Shown: piece after piece, positions 20,811-30,961 of the stretch
Numbering within the stretch: the stretch's first letter is position 1
Layout: each line of letters opens with the position of its first letter
Assembly (NCBI RefSeq): GCF_003172875.1
Contig: NZ_QGKM01000038.1
Coordinates: forward strand, 1 to 47,100
Direction: 5' to 3'
Length of the DNA: 47,100 nucleotides
Source: Leucothrix pacifica
Lineage (GTDB): Bacteria > Pseudomonadota > Gammaproteobacteria > Thiotrichales > Thiotrichaceae
Position numbers and translations under genes: made by a program
The notes under the pieces: model-generated
The model's database searches: none
The model's input: the letters and a program-made list of their open reading frames with translations, nothing else
Told to the model about the DNA's origin: nothing

Positions 20811-22148
20811 TCAACCAAATGATGTTAATAAGCGTGGATACGCTAGTGCTAAGGTAAATCCCCGTAAAGCCATAAACACCATGAGACTCAACCACAAGCC
20901 CTGATTTCCCATCACGGGTATAAGCAGATAAGCCAAGACCACATACACCACCAGAGACACCAATACCGTATTACGCATCACCGCTGTTTTAGTCGCCCCA
21001 ATAAAGATGCCATCAAGTTGGTAACACCAAACAGAGATGACCGGACTGGCAATTAACCAAGGCATATAATCGTTTGCCACTGCAATCACCTCCGGATTTA
21101 CCGTCATGGTGCTGATGATCCAATCTCCAAATAGGAAATACAACACAGCAATGACAACAGACATCACAAGCGCCCAGAGACTACTGGACCTGACTGCTTG
21201 CTGAAACGCGGTTTTGTTTTTAGCGCCGTAAGCGCCACCTGCCAGTGCTTCTGCAGCATGCGCAAATCCATCGAGTCCGTAGGCCAGCATTTGCAGGAGA
21301 TTAATTAAGATTGCATTGGCTGCTAAAGTTACTACACCAAACTGTGCGCCTTGGGATGTAAAGAAAAAGAATGCACTGGTCAGAAATAAAGTTCGTAGGA
21401 ATAAATTGCCATTAACTTCAAACAGTGCACGTACAGATTCCGGTGTGTATAACTTTTTGAGTAGATGTTGCTCGCGCAGCAATTCGGACTTTAAGTAGCC
21501 CCGTAATGCCCATAAGCCAATGCCAGCGGCCAGACATTCACTGATCACAGAAGCCATAGCGACTCCGTCAGAATCCCAGCCGAGATACAATACGAAGAAA
21601 ATATCGAGTAATAGATTACTGCCATTCAACACTAACTGTAATACCAGTGCCAGACGCATTCTCTGTAAACCTATTAAGGCTCCCAGCAAGCAGTAGTTGA
21701 TAAATACTGCTGGCGCACTCATCACGCGTATCGAGAAATACTCCTCAACTAAAGGGTTTAATGTTTCCCCAGCTCCCATCAGCGACAGAGAAAGCCAGCC
21801 AACAGGCGTTTGAAGGAGTATTAACAGTAATCCGAGCACGACTGCAATGCTCAGGGCGCGTAACAAACTAAAACTTACTTCACGTGAATCATTTGCACCG
21901 GATGCCTGAGACACGAAGCCGGTTGTGCCCATGCGCAGAAAGCCAAACACCCAAAACACACTGCTAAAGATGGTGGCCCCAATGGCAACAGCCCCCATGT
22001 ATTTAGCATCTTCCAATTGCCCTACCACAGCGGTATCGACAATACCTACCAGAGGCACTGACAGATTCGACAGGATGATGGGCCACGCCAACATCAATAC
22101 ACGCCAATGCCATTCACGTGACGTGGCAGGAAATTTTTCAGCGCTCAT
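20811..22148 (-). CDS. dinF: MATE-family efflux transporter, DinF type
   Basis: This 445-residue protein has about twelve hydrophobic segments. Family marks are WPIILSNLSVPLVGIVDTAVVGQL at the first helix, GFLRMGTTGFVSQASGA in the N half, and LAYGLDGFAHAAEALAGGAYGA at the start of the C half, which match DinF. It is an inner-membrane cation-coupled exporter; the substrate is unknown. It lies 37 bp after cysE on the same strand and could share its transcript. The 195-bp gap between it and the peroxiredoxin gene is AT-rich with no clear gene. Confidence 0.85.
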   Translation of the reverse strand: MSAEKFPATSREWHWRVLMLAWPIILSNLSVPLVGIVDTAVVGQLEDAKYMGAVAIGATIFSSVFWVFGFLRMGTTGFVSQASGANDSREVSFSLLRALSIAVVLGLLLILLQTPVGWLSLSLMGAGETLNPLVEEYFSIRVMSAPAVFINYCLLGALIGLQRMRLALVLQLVLNGSNLLLDIFFVLYLGWDSDGVAMASVISECLAAGIGLWALRGYLKSELLREQHLLKKLYTPESVRALFEVNGNLFLRTLFLTSAFFFFTSQGAQFGVVTLAANAILINLLQMLAYGLDGFAHAAEALAGGAYGAKNKTAFQQAVRSSSLWALVMSVVIAVLYFLFGDWIISTMTVNPEVIAVANDYMPWLIASPVISVWCYQLDGIFIGATKTAVMRNTVLVSLVVYVVLAYLLIPVMGNQGLWLSLMVFMALRGFTLALAYPRLLTSFG

Positions 22149-22185
22149 AAGGCATGCTTACTTTGTATAGTGATTAGGTGCGTGA

Positions 22186-22980
22186 TTACGCGTCCGGACA
22201 ATCAAAATAAATATTTTGTTTCATTGACTGAGCAGGGTTATCACAATCAGGTTTTCCGACGACTGTGGCGGGAACACCAACGACAGTTGTGTGAGGTGGT
22301 ACATCGTTTAATACAACACTTCCAGCACCTACTTTTGCGCCCAAACCAATTTCAATATTGCCGAGTATGGTGGCGCCAGTGCCTATCAGCACACCAGAGC
22401 GGACTTTTGGATGACGGTCCCCGGTCTCGTTTCCGGTTCCACCCAGCGTGACTTGCTGCATAATGGAAACGTTATCTTCAATAACTGCTGTTTCACCAAC
22501 TACAATTCCGGTCGCATGATCAAACATCACCCCTTTACCGATTTCACTGGCAGGGTGAATATCGACTCCGAAGACTTCAGAGTTGCGACTTTGAATAAAC
22601 ATGGCCAGCTCTTTCCGGTTATCATTCCACAAGCAGTGCGCAAGGCGATGTGACTGAATAGCCTGATAGCCTTTCAGATTAAGCAAGACAGTCAACATGG
22701 AGAAGATCGCGGGATCACGATCAAACACGGCTCTCAAGTCATGTTTGCCATAGTTGATTATGTCCGGGCAGCTTCGGTATGCAGACAAAAACAGCTCACG
22801 AACCGCCATGGAGGGCATGACATTATCAGCGATTTTATTCGATAGAATGAAACTCAGGCATGACTCAAAACTTTTGTGATTCAGCACACATGCATAGACA
22901 TAACTTGCTAATAGCGGCTCAGATTTGACCACCGCATCCGCTTCTTCTTTTAAGGTTTCCCACACGCTGCGTGAACTCAT
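22186..22980 (-). CDS. cysE: Serine O-acetyltransferase
   Basis: This 264-residue enzyme makes O-acetylserine for cysteine synthesis. The N-terminal helical domain (about 1-140) contains SCLSFILSNKIADN, and the C-terminal left-handed beta-helix has hexapeptide repeats with DIHPASEIGKGVMFDHATG, IVVGETAVIED, VTLGGTG and GAKVGAGSVVL. The histidines H-P-A and DHATG are the catalytic region. The tail ends NIYFDCPDA; CysE tails dock into CysK through a terminal isoleucine, and the usual terminal Ile is not present here. Confidence 0.92.
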   Translation of the reverse strand: MSSRSVWETLKEEADAVVKSEPLLASYVYACVLNHKSFESCLSFILSNKIADNVMPSMAVRELFLSAYRSCPDIINYGKHDLRAVFDRDPAIFSMLTVLLNLKGYQAIQSHRLAHCLWNDNRKELAMFIQSRNSEVFGVDIHPASEIGKGVMFDHATGIVVGETAVIEDNVSIMQQVTLGGTGNETGDRHPKVRSGVLIGTGATILGNIEIGLGAKVGAGSVVLNDVPPHTTVVGVPATVVGKPDCDNPAQSMKQNIYFDCPDA

Positions 22981-23115
22981 TGCTTACACTCTCTCTTGTG
23001 TTTCGTAAGGTGAGGCAGTATACCCGACTAGAAGCACAAACAAGGCAATTCCTTAGGCAGAAAATGAATTATTTGAATCAGCCACGCAGGTGATTAGTTG
23101 GTATAGCCCTTTACC

Positions 23116-24219
23116 TCATGAGTTATCAGGCACCAGTCGCATAACCTTGCCACTGTCAGTGCTGAAATAGATATAGCCCTCCTTACCAATCAACAGTGCA
23201 CGAATCCGCTCTCCAAGCGACTCGAGTAAGCGTGTTTCTGCAACCGCTTTACCGGATTCGTCGATTTCTACACGGTTGATATGCCTCAGTTTAAGCGCGC
23301 TGACCAGGATGTCTCCTTGCCACCCCGGAAAAGCATTACCGTTGTAGACCACTAAACTCCCCGGAGCAATGGACGGAATATAAACTTTTACTGGTTGCTC
23401 CATACCCGCTTTCTTAGTACCTTCACCAACAGAAATCGGTCCCCAGTACTCTTTACCAAAAGAAATAACAGGCCAGCCATAGTTTTTCCTGGCACCAATC
23501 AGATTGATTTCATCACCGCCACGAGGTCCGTGCTCTACCTCCCATAGCCTGTTTGTTTTACTGTCAAAGTGTAAGCCCTGTGGGTTGCGGTGACCATAAC
23601 TGTAGATCTCCGGTAAATAGTTATTGTTATTCACAAAAGGATTATCTTTGGGTACAGAGCCATCAAGGTTTAAACGCATGATAGTACCGGCATGATTCAG
23701 AGTATTTTGCGCACTGTCTCTGATACCGCGATCTCCAACACCAAAATAAACATGACCATCATCATCGAACGTGATTCGGCTACCAAAGTGAACAGCTTCC
23801 GAGGTTCCTGAATGACTGACTAGCAAGTCTTCCCAACGCTCAAGCTTACGTCCATTGAGCACAGCACGTGCCAGTGTCGTTGCGTTTTTTCTGTTGACCA
23901 ATTTACTGTAAGTAAAGTAGATCCAGCCACCAGATTGATAACCCGGCGCAGTGGCGACATCCATAAGGCCACCCTGACCTACTGCTTCAATGTCTGGTAA
24001 ACCACTAATGGATTCCGCTATTCCAGATTTCAGATCTATCACACCAGCCTCACCTTGTCTTAATGTATAGATCAACGTGTTAGCGTCTAATTGTGCTAGC
24101 CCCCAAGGCACGCCAGCGAGCTTAGTCACTGACTCAGTCTTAAACGTCTCTGCAGCATTAAGTGGAGCACAACACAGTAGTAGCACGGAATAAAATAAGC
24201 AGATTATCGTTTTTGACAT
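23116..24219 (-). CDS. Exported PQQ-dependent-type aldose sugar dehydrogenase (YliI/Asd-like)
   Basis: This 367-residue protein has a signal peptide (MSKTIICLFYSVLLLCCAP, cleavage near NAAE) and a six-bladed beta-propeller of the glucose/sorbosone dehydrogenase family. Marks are GGLMDVATAPGY, RITFDDDGHVYFGVGDRG, GHRNPQGL, and WEVEHGPRGGDEINL. Relatives such as E. coli YliI oxidise aldose sugars with PQQ in the periplasm. No PQQ synthesis genes are seen in this window. I chose ATG at 24219, with AAGGAAG just upstream and the signal peptide beginning there; an ATG at 24252 would add 11 polar residues. Confidence 0.85.
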   Translation of the reverse strand: MSKTIICLFYSVLLLCCAPLNAAETFKTESVTKLAGVPWGLAQLDANTLIYTLRQGEAGVIDLKSGIAESISGLPDIEAVGQGGLMDVATAPGYQSGGWIYFTYSKLVNRKNATTLARAVLNGRKLERWEDLLVSHSGTSEAVHFGSRITFDDDGHVYFGVGDRGIRDSAQNTLNHAGTIMRLNLDGSVPKDNPFVNNNNYLPEIYSYGHRNPQGLHFDSKTNRLWEVEHGPRGGDEINLIGARKNYGWPVISFGKEYWGPISVGEGTKKAGMEQPVKVYIPSIAPGSLVVYNGNAFPGWQGDILVSALKLRHINRVEIDESGKAVAETRLLESLGERIRALLIGKEGYIYFSTDSGKVMRLVPDNS

Positions 24220-24403
24220 TTTCACTTCCTTGTTTGATGGTTTATCATTCATAAGTTGAGTTTACCTTTTGATCGGCAGAGTGTTTGATAGTTCCTGATA
24301 ATGCTCAGGCTCGACTCATTAAGACATAAGTATTATTATAATTGAACTTAAAACGCGCAAGTCATGACTAGCTTGCTAGGCCAACTACTAAAACGATAAC
24401 AAT

Positions 24404-25348
24404 ATGGATATTCTCGTCGTCGACGACGCACCAGATACACGTCTCATCATTAAATCAGTACTGAAAAAATTGGGGCATAACGTCACTACGGCTGAAGATG
24501 GGGAGGAAGCTTGGAAATTACTCTGCTCTAACGATGAATTCCAGATCGTTATCAGTGACTGGGTTATGCCAAACCTGGATGGTTTGGGTTTATGTCAGCG
24601 AATCCGCAATGAACCGTTTTCAAAATACACCTACATCATTTTATTGACAGGAATGTCCGGCAAAACCAATCTGATCAGTGGAATCGCAGCTGGTGCAGAT
24701 GACTTTGCTACCAAGCCCATCAATAGTGAAGAGCTTGAAGTTCGTCTTCGCTCAGCCAAGCGTATTCTTGATCTCGAAAAAACGTTAGCGTTTCAAAATG
24801 AAGAATTAGAGCGCGCCAATAAAAAATTAGTCACCTACGCAACCACTGATGGTTTAACAGGTTTATACAACCGTCGTGCTTTTCAGGAACATCTTGAGGA
24901 GACCCTGCTGTTCTCCCGAAGAGCCAATGAAACGTTGTCTCTGCTGATTCTCGATGTTGATTATTTCAAGGCGTATAACGACACTTTTGGTCATGTTGAA
25001 GGTGATACTGCATTAAAAATAGTTGCTTCTATTCTCAAGGAAAATAGCCGTAAGAATGACTTTGTTGCCCGTTTTGGTGGTGAAGAATTTACAGTGATAC
25101 TTCCGAATACCAATTACAACGGTGCAACCTTGTGCGCTGAAGTCTTACGCAATGCTATTGAAAAGTATCCTTGGCTGGAGCGTAAAGTAACTATTAGTGT
25201 GGGAGTAACCACTGTAGAGCATAAGCGTGACAGGGATGAAAACGTCACAGAGATGTATACTCGCATTCTGAGTGAGGCTGACCAGGCTTTATACCGCTCC
25301 AAAAGTACCGGACGTAACAAGGTAACCCACTTCAAGCCACAGGCCTGA
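24404..25348 (+). CDS. Response regulator with REC and GGDEF domains (diguanylate cyclase)
   Basis: This 314-residue protein starts with a receiver domain (1-120) with phospho-acceptor D52 in VISDWVMPNLDG and K104 in KPI. A short coiled linker rich in E and K (125-145) follows, then a GGDEF domain with active motif GGEEF at 225-229. An RxxD product-inhibition site (RKND, 216-219) precedes it by five residues. This is a PleD/WspR-like architecture producing c-di-GMP upon phosphorylation. No histidine kinase lies next to it. It is divergent from the sugar dehydrogenase gene. Confidence 0.92.
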   Translation: MDILVVDDAPDTRLIIKSVLKKLGHNVTTAEDGEEAWKLLCSNDEFQIVISDWVMPNLDGLGLCQRIRNEPFSKYTYIILLTGMSGKTNLISGIAAGADDFATKPINSEELEVRLRSAKRILDLEKTLAFQNEELERANKKLVTYATTDGLTGLYNRRAFQEHLEETLLFSRRANETLSLLILDVDYFKAYNDTFGHVEGDTALKIVASILKENSRKNDFVARFGGEEFTVILPNTNYNGATLCAEVLRNAIEKYPWLERKVTISVGVTTVEHKRDRDENVTEMYTRILSEADQALYRSKSTGRNKVTHFKPQA

Positions 25349-25380
25349 GTTTTAACACTTAGACCTGTGTATATATTCAT

Positions 25381-25992
25381 TTATTGTTGCTTGCTAGCGA
25401 CTTCACCCCATAGTTGTTTGATGCGTTTATCTCTGCCACAGCCATAGCGGTAACCGTTATAGCGGATTGGATTCCGTTTGTAATAATCCTGATGGTAGTC
25501 CTCAGCATCATAAAACTCTTGCGCAGCCAAAATGGGGGTAACGATTTTTGCATCGAACGGTTTGTTCTTTATTATATCAGCCAGTGATGCCTCAAAGACT
25601 TCTTTTTGCGCTTCATTTTGATAGAAAAGTCCCGTGTAGTATGGACTTCCTTTATCACAGAATTGACCGGTCGCATCAGTCGGGTCGATTGTTTTCCAAA
25701 AATAATCAGTCAGTGTTCTCAGCGAAACTTTCTCATCATCAAATGTAATTTTTACTGCCTCGTAATGGCCTGTTATCTTTGCAGATACTTGCTCATAGGT
25801 TGGATTTTTCACATGACCATTGATGTAACCTGATACTGCTTCGCTCACACCATCAATTTTCTCAAAGTCGGACTCTACACACCAAAAACAACCACCTGCT
25901 ACGATCATAGTTTGGGTAGCTGCTTGTGTTGGAAGCACAGCTGTGAATGCAAGGACACTCATTACGCTGCTCAAAAAACTTTTAATTTTCAT
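25381..25992 (-). CDS. msrA: Peptide methionine sulfoxide reductase MsrA, exported form
   Basis: This 203-residue protein begins with a signal peptide (MKIKSFLSSVMSVLAFTAVL, cleavage near TQA). The MsrA domain follows, with catalytic C35 in GGCFWCVESDFEKIDGV, the VSGYINGH segment, and AEDYHQDYYKRNP. It reduces methionine-S-sulfoxide in proteins. The leader implies repair in the periplasm rather than in the cytosol, where the classical MsrA works. The C-terminal resolving cysteine is the C of YRYGCGRDKR. It is convergent with the diguanylate cyclase gene. Confidence 0.93.
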   Translation of the reverse strand: MKIKSFLSSVMSVLAFTAVLPTQAATQTMIVAGGCFWCVESDFEKIDGVSEAVSGYINGHVKNPTYEQVSAKITGHYEAVKITFDDEKVSLRTLTDYFWKTIDPTDATGQFCDKGSPYYTGLFYQNEAQKEVFEASLADIIKNKPFDAKIVTPILAAQEFYDAEDYHQDYYKRNPIRYNGYRYGCGRDKRIKQLWGEVASKQQ

Positions 25993-26081
25993 ATTTATTG
26001 CCCTAATTTATTAAATCTTAGACTCTATACGGATAGCTATTGAAAGCCGATGTGATTAAGAGCAAAAGCAAGATAGTTAGT

Positions 26082-26831
26082 TCATTTTTTGTTAAATCCT
26101 TGTGAATGAAGAAACGATAACAAATGTTCACGCTTCTTTAACTGTACCGCTGCGGCTGTCTGTTCAGACCAGTTACTCACTCTAGTATTCGATTCGCGGC
26201 TTTCGTAATAAGCCTGCATCTGTTCATCATAAGTATCAACATCAGCCTTACAGCGCGACTGATCATACTCTTCCTTGTGTAGTATCACCTCAACTGGCAA
26301 GCGTGGCTTTAAGTCTGGTTCGGCATCTGGCCACCCCAAACATAAACCAAATACCGGATAAACCTGTTTTGGCAGCGATAACAATTCAGTGACTTGCTGT
26401 GGATCATTTCTGATACCACCAATAAATACCGCACCTAAGCCTTCTGATTCAGCCGCCAGCATGAGGTTTTGCGCCATCAAAGCCGCATCAACAGTGGCAG
26501 CCAAAAAGTGCTCTGCCTGACCTTCTAACGTCCCTAGACCCTGCTTAACACTGCAATACTCTACACGCGTCAGATCGGCACAAATCACCAGAAACTCTGC
26601 AGCTGATTCCACCCACTTTTGCCCACCAGCCAGAGTCGCAATTTTATTGCGTGTGTCAGGGTTACTGACTTGCACTAAAGAATACGCCTGAATAAAGCTT
26701 GATGATGCTGCGCCTTGAGCACCCTGAATGAGTTGATGCAATAAGGATTCATCGATTGCTTTGTCGGTGTACTGACGGATAGAACGGTGTGATAGTTGAG
26801 CCTCTAAAACAGGATTCATAAGTAAAGCCAT
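26082..26831 (-). CDS. NfsA-type NADPH nitroreductase / flavin reductase
   Basis: This 249-residue flavoprotein matches the NfsA/Frp family: SHRSIRQYTDKAID at the FMN phosphate site, GAASSSFIQAYS, AEHFLAATVDAALMAQNLMLAAESEGLG and FGLCLGWPD. The C-terminal KPRLPVEVILHKEEYD is typical of the NADPH-using group. It transfers two electrons from NADPH to nitroaromatics, quinones or flavin. Alternative ATG at 26819 is equally possible, since neither start has a strong ribosome site. It appears to stand alone; the ModF-like gene upstream is on the same strand across a gap of about 107 bp. Confidence 0.85.
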   Translation of the reverse strand: MALLMNPVLEAQLSHRSIRQYTDKAIDESLLHQLIQGAQGAASSSFIQAYSLVQVSNPDTRNKIATLAGGQKWVESAAEFLVICADLTRVEYCSVKQGLGTLEGQAEHFLAATVDAALMAQNLMLAAESEGLGAVFIGGIRNDPQQVTELLSLPKQVYPVFGLCLGWPDAEPDLKPRLPVEVILHKEEYDQSRCKADVDTYDEQMQAYYESRESNTRVSNWSEQTAAAVQLKKREHLLSFLHSQGFNKK

Positions 26832-26938
26832 TTTGTGATGGTAAATAAATAGTCGATTGATGGTTTACATACCAATATATTGATAAGTAATCATAACTCA
26901 GTAAATGAGCGAGGTAACAATGCCCATACAAAGCACTT

Positions 26939-28363
26939 CTATAATGCCAGATACTTCTCAATCCCTTTGATCTTATCTTCAGGATGATGATTAACATACA
27001 ACACTGATGTCTCAGTACCGGCACAAATACGTTCGATGAGTGCCAGCACTAACTGCCGGTTCATATCATCCAAGCCCAGACACGGCTCATCAAGAATTAA
27101 TAGCGGTGGATGTTTCACCATTGCGCGTGCGATCAACAATAAACGCTGATCACCATAAGACAGCTTATTAAACGGTTGGTCAGCACGCTCACTCATGCCC
27201 AATAATGCCAACCACTCATCCGCAATTTGGCGTTGGCGATCAGTGCATTTTGTGTAAAGCCCGATACTGTCATAGAAACCGGAAATAACAACATTACGTA
27301 TGCTCACACTGACACGGTATTCCCACTGTAACGCGGTCGACACATAGCCAATAAATTGTTTGATCTGCCAAATGCTCTCACCGCTTCCTCGCTTGAAGCC
27401 AAAGACGAAAATATCATTCGTATAACACTGCGGGTGGTCGCCAGTAATCAGCGATAGTAAGCCTGTTTTACCACTACCATTAGGTCCACTTAACTGCCAG
27501 TGCTCATTAGGCTGAATCGTCCAGTTCAAACCTTCAAAAATAACGGTATCCCCATACTTGATCGTGGCATTCTTTAAGTTAACCAGAGGCTGGGCTGAAT
27601 CGAGTGTTGGGATTGGATTCTCTGGATCTGCTGCAGGCACTTCCAGATCGGTCGTTTTCAAATGCAGTAATTGGTAGAGTTCTGCGTAAGCTTTCTCATC
27701 ACTGCGCTTGATTTGCTGACCCAACTCACCTTCGGCAACATAGGCAATATCAGTGATAAAGTCCGGGCATTCATCTAAACGGTTCAACACAATCACCATA
27801 GGGACCGTTTGACTGAGTTTTTTCAGATATGCCTGCAGTTGGGCATGCATCTCAACATCCAAACCGTCGAACGGTTCATCAAGTATCAGCAAATCCGGTT
27901 TATTGGCCAGTGCGCGAACCAGCATCATTTTGCGTGACTCACCCGTCGATAGCTTACGAAAGGCACGATCCAACAAACTTCCCAAACCAAAAACATCGGC
28001 TAATTCAAGAGCTAGCTGAGTGTCTGCACAGTCTCTTTCAAAAACTTCTGAAACCGTCGTCCCTTCTGCAATCACATCGAGAATATCAGCGTCATCTTTC
28101 TTTAATTCTTCGGCGATGAGTTCTGCTTGTGCTTCAAATGAGACGATAGAGACGGTGTTAGGTAAGCCTGACACCGCACCAGCAATGATATCACCGGCAC
28201 CCGCTAACACAGCTGCCAGAGCAGACTTACCAGCCCCGTTAGCACCTGTTACCATCCAATGCTGTCCTGTAGTAAGTTCCCAATTGATATTCGTTAGCTG
28301 AAAACGTTCATCAAAGTTAACCGTCAGATCGTTCAGTGTAATAGTCTGAGACACTGTAATCAC
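26939..28363 (-). CDS. modF: Duplicated ABC ATPase, ModF-like
   Basis: This 474-residue soluble protein holds two ABC ATPase domains. The first (about 1-225) has Walker A GANGAGKSAL, signature STGESRKMM and Walker B LLILDEPFDGLD. The second (about 255-474) has GPNGSGKTGL, a degenerate signature SYGDQRLLLI and LLILDEPCLGLD. Order and length match E. coli ModF (PhrA), which lies by the molybdate transporter genes. No molybdate genes are seen here, so a molybdenum role is unsupported. No membrane segments are present. Confidence 0.82.
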   Translation of the reverse strand: MITVSQTITLNDLTVNFDERFQLTNINWELTTGQHWMVTGANGAGKSALAAVLAGAGDIIAGAVSGLPNTVSIVSFEAQAELIAEELKKDDADILDVIAEGTTVSEVFERDCADTQLALELADVFGLGSLLDRAFRKLSTGESRKMMLVRALANKPDLLILDEPFDGLDVEMHAQLQAYLKKLSQTVPMVIVLNRLDECPDFITDIAYVAEGELGQQIKRSDEKAYAELYQLLHLKTTDLEVPAADPENPIPTLDSAQPLVNLKNATIKYGDTVIFEGLNWTIQPNEHWQLSGPNGSGKTGLLSLITGDHPQCYTNDIFVFGFKRGSGESIWQIKQFIGYVSTALQWEYRVSVSIRNVVISGFYDSIGLYTKCTDRQRQIADEWLALLGMSERADQPFNKLSYGDQRLLLIARAMVKHPPLLILDEPCLGLDDMNRQLVLALIERICAGTETSVLYVNHHPEDKIKGIEKYLAL

Positions 28364-28394
28364 CTTTAAGCCTTAAAATACGAAGTAACTGATA

Positions 28395-28423
28395 CAAAAA
28401 AGGCCGAGATAATTCTCAGCCTT
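28395..28423 (-). terminator. Terminator of ilvC
   Basis: On the minus strand AAGGCTGAGA (28423-28414) pairs with TCTCGGCCTT (28409-28400), one T-G wobble, 4-base loop, followed by a T-run. It is about 60 bases past the ilvC stop. Confidence 0.8.
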
Positions 28424-28481
28424 ATTAACTTACATGGCACTACTCATCGCTAAGTATGAGTAGTTCATGATGTTCGTATAA

Positions 28482-29954
28482 CTATACGATCTTCTTCATG
28501 TCAGCCATGTGGCCACGCAGTGTGGCACCTATTGCCTCAACCGGGTGGCTGCGCAATGCTGTGTTTACTTCAATCAAGCGCGCGTTATCAACACCCATAT
28601 CATCAAGGCTCAGACCTTTACCGATCACATCAGACTTGATACCTTTCATGAAGTCACCAAGTAGTGGCAAACATGCATGGTTATACAGGTAACAACCGTA
28701 CTCAGCTGTATCAGAGATCGTCGCGTTCATCTCGTACAACTTCTTACGAGCGATAGTGTTAGCAATCAATGGCGTCTCGTGGAGTGACTCGTAGTATGCA
28801 GAGTCAGCGATGATGCCAGCCGCAGTCATTGTTTCGAATGCTAGTTCAACACCTGCTTTAACCATAGCAACCATCAAGATACCATTGTCGAAGTACTCTT
28901 GCTCAGAGATTTCAACGTCACCTGCAGGCATTTTTTCAAATGCAGTTTCCGCTGTCTCAGCTCTCCAGCCAAGTAGGTTTTTATCATCGTTCGCCCAGTC
29001 TTCCATCATCACGCGAGAGAAAGTACCGTCGATAATGTCATCCTGGTGCTTGTTGTAAAGTGGGCGCATGATTTCTTTCAGTTCTTCAGAAAGGTCAAAC
29101 GCTTTGATCTTTGCTGGGTTAGAAAGACGATCCAACATGTTAGTTACACCACCGTACTTAAGTGCTTCAGTAATGGTTTCCCAACCGTACTGAATCAACT
29201 TAGACGCGTAACCTGCATCGATACCTTCTTCGATCATCTTGTCATAGCAAAGCAGAGAACCAGTCTGCAACATACCGCAAAGAATCGTCTGCTCACCCAT
29301 TAGGTCAGACTTCACTTCAGCGATGAAAGACGACATCAGAACGCCAGCCTTGTGACCACCAGTACCAACGGCGTATGCCTTCGCAAGTGCAAGACCTTCA
29401 CCTTTAGGGTCGTTATCTTCGTGTACTGCGATCAGTGTTGGAACACCAAAACCACGCACGTACTCAGCACGAACTTCAGAACCCGGACATTTAGGTGCAA
29501 CCATGATAACTGTCAGATCATCACGAATCTGCATGCCTTCTTCAACGATGTTGAAACCGTGAGAGTAAGACAGACAAGCGCCCTCTTTCATTAGCGGCAT
29601 AACCGCATTCACAACAGCCGTGTGCTGCTTGTCAGGTGTTAGATTTAAAACAACGTCAGCAGTTGGAATTAGCTCTTCATAAGTACCAACAGTGAAACCG
29701 TTCTCTGTCGCGTTCTTCCAAGACTGGCGCTTCTGCTCGATTGCTTCAGCACGTAATGTGTAAGACACATCCAAACCACTGTCACGTAAATTAAGACCTT
29801 GGTTAAGACCTTGAGCACCACAACCAATGACAACCATTTTCTTGCCTTTTAGTGCGTCTACGCCATCTGAAAACTCAGACATGTCCATGAATCGGCACTT
29901 AGCCAGTTGCTCTAGCTGCTCACGTAGTGGCAGTGTGTTGAAATAGTTAGCCAT
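28482..29954 (-). CDS. ilvC: Ketol-acid reductoisomerase, long (class II) form
   Basis: This 490-residue enzyme converts acetolactate and acetohydroxybutyrate to the dihydroxy acids, using NADPH and Mg. Its length (E. coli IlvC is 491) and duplicated C-terminal knotted domain mark class II. Visible motifs are [20 protein letters not shown] for NADPH, and metal and substrate regions [16 protein letters not shown] and ETAEYGCYL-type ([13 protein letters not shown]). It acts directly after IlvBN. It is divergent from ilvY, as in enterics. Confidence 0.96.
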   Translation of the reverse strand: MANYFNTLPLREQLEQLAKCRFMDMSEFSDGVDALKGKKMVVIGCGAQGLNQGLNLRDSGLDVSYTLRAEAIEQKRQSWKNATENGFTVGTYEELIPTADVVLNLTPDKQHTAVVNAVMPLMKEGACLSYSHGFNIVEEGMQIRDDLTVIMVAPKCPGSEVRAEYVRGFGVPTLIAVHEDNDPKGEGLALAKAYAVGTGGHKAGVLMSSFIAEVKSDLMGEQTILCGMLQTGSLLCYDKMIEEGIDAGYASKLIQYGWETITEALKYGGVTNMLDRLSNPAKIKAFDLSEELKEIMRPLYNKHQDDIIDGTFSRVMMEDWANDDKNLLGWRAETAETAFEKMPAGDVEISEQEYFDNGILMVAMVKAGVELAFETMTAAGIIADSAYYESLHETPLIANTIARKKLYEMNATISDTAEYGCYLYNHACLPLLGDFMKGIKSDVIGKGLSLDDMGVDNARLIEVNTALRSHPVEAIGATLRGHMADMKKIV

Positions 29955-30024
29955 AAGATTGTTCCGTTAGATTGAGGTGTCAATAATTCAGGCAGTATCC
30001 TATCCGATAAGCTATCTTTCGTAA

Positions 30025-30041
30025 ATTGATATAAATGCAAT
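30025..30041. promoter_or_regulatory. Candidate IlvY operator in the ilvC-ilvY intergenic region
   Basis: ATTG-ATATAAATG-CAAT is a perfect 4-bp interrupted palindrome in the 124-bp divergent gap. LysR proteins bind such sites with T/A ends spaced about 11-13 bases. Its location between ilvC and ilvY suits an IlvY site. The similarity is short and could be chance. Confidence 0.35.
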
Positions 30042-30078
30042 ATAATGTTTTAAGAATCACAACAAACTATGGCAGCCT

Positions 30079-30960
30079 ATGAACATAAGGACACTGCAAC
30101 ACTTCTTAGCACTGGCTGAAAACCTTCATTTCGGTCGCGCCAGTGATATTTCAAATATCAGTATCTCTGCCCTTTCCCGCAATATCCGGCAATTAGAAGA
30201 CTCTTTAGAAGTGACGTTGTTTAATCGCGATAACCGAACGGTTAAACTCACCGAGGAAGGTGAAAAGTTTCTGAAATACGCCCGGGAAGCCTTGTCACAA
30301 TGGCAAATCATCCAAAACGAGCTCGGTGAAAGTAGTGATGAATTACGCGGTGAGATCAGTTTATATTGCTCTGTTACCGCCAGTTACAGCATTCTGTTTG
30401 AGCTACTAAACCGTTTTCGGACTGACTTTCCGGGTATCGAAATTAAACTACATACCGGAGACCCTGAACACGCTATTGCCAGAGTGCTGGCAGGTAATGA
30501 AGAAATCAGTATCGCTGCACACCCGCGCACCTTACCCAAAGGCGTAGTCTTTAAGCCGATCACAGTATCACCTCTGGTCTTTATAGCCCCCCGAGAGCAA
30601 CTCAACCCGGAGGTACCTATTATGACGCCTGACTCAACAATTGTGTGGTCATCTGTACCTATGGTGTTATCTGAAACCGGCATTGCAAGAAACCGTGTGG
30701 ATGCCTGGTTTCGGGATATGCAGATCAAACCGAGAATATACGCTCAGGTAGAGGGTTATGAAGCGATAGTCAGCATGGTGAGTCTGGGACTTGGAATTGG
30801 TGTTGTACCTAAAATCGTACTGGATAACAGCCCGCTTGCGGAGCGTATCCAGATTCTTGACGTTAGCCCTGCACTGGATGCATTCAATATAGGTAGCTTC
30901 ACCCTGAAGCGAAATTTAAAAAACCCACTGGTAGATGCCTTTTGGAAAGTCATCCAATAG
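30079..30960 (+). CDS. ilvY: LysR-family activator of ilvC
   Basis: This 293-residue LysR regulator has the N-terminal winged helix LQHFLALAENLHFGRASDISNISISALSRNIRQLEDSLE (segment 6-44) and a periplasmic-binding-type effector domain (about 90-293). E. coli IlvY activates divergent ilvC when acetolactate or acetohydroxybutyrate accumulates, and the same divergent arrangement is seen here. Its stop is one base from the stop of the convergent GGDEF-EAL gene, so the two transcripts overlap at their tails. Confidence 0.92.
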   Translation: MNIRTLQHFLALAENLHFGRASDISNISISALSRNIRQLEDSLEVTLFNRDNRTVKLTEEGEKFLKYAREALSQWQIIQNELGESSDELRGEISLYCSVTASYSILFELLNRFRTDFPGIEIKLHTGDPEHAIARVLAGNEEISIAAHPRTLPKGVVFKPITVSPLVFIAPREQLNPEVPIMTPDSTIVWSSVPMVLSETGIARNRVDAWFRDMQIKPRIYAQVEGYEAIVSMVSLGLGIGVVPKIVLDNSPLAERIQILDVSPALDAFNIGSFTLKRNLKNPLVDAFWKVIQ

Positions 30961-30961
30961 A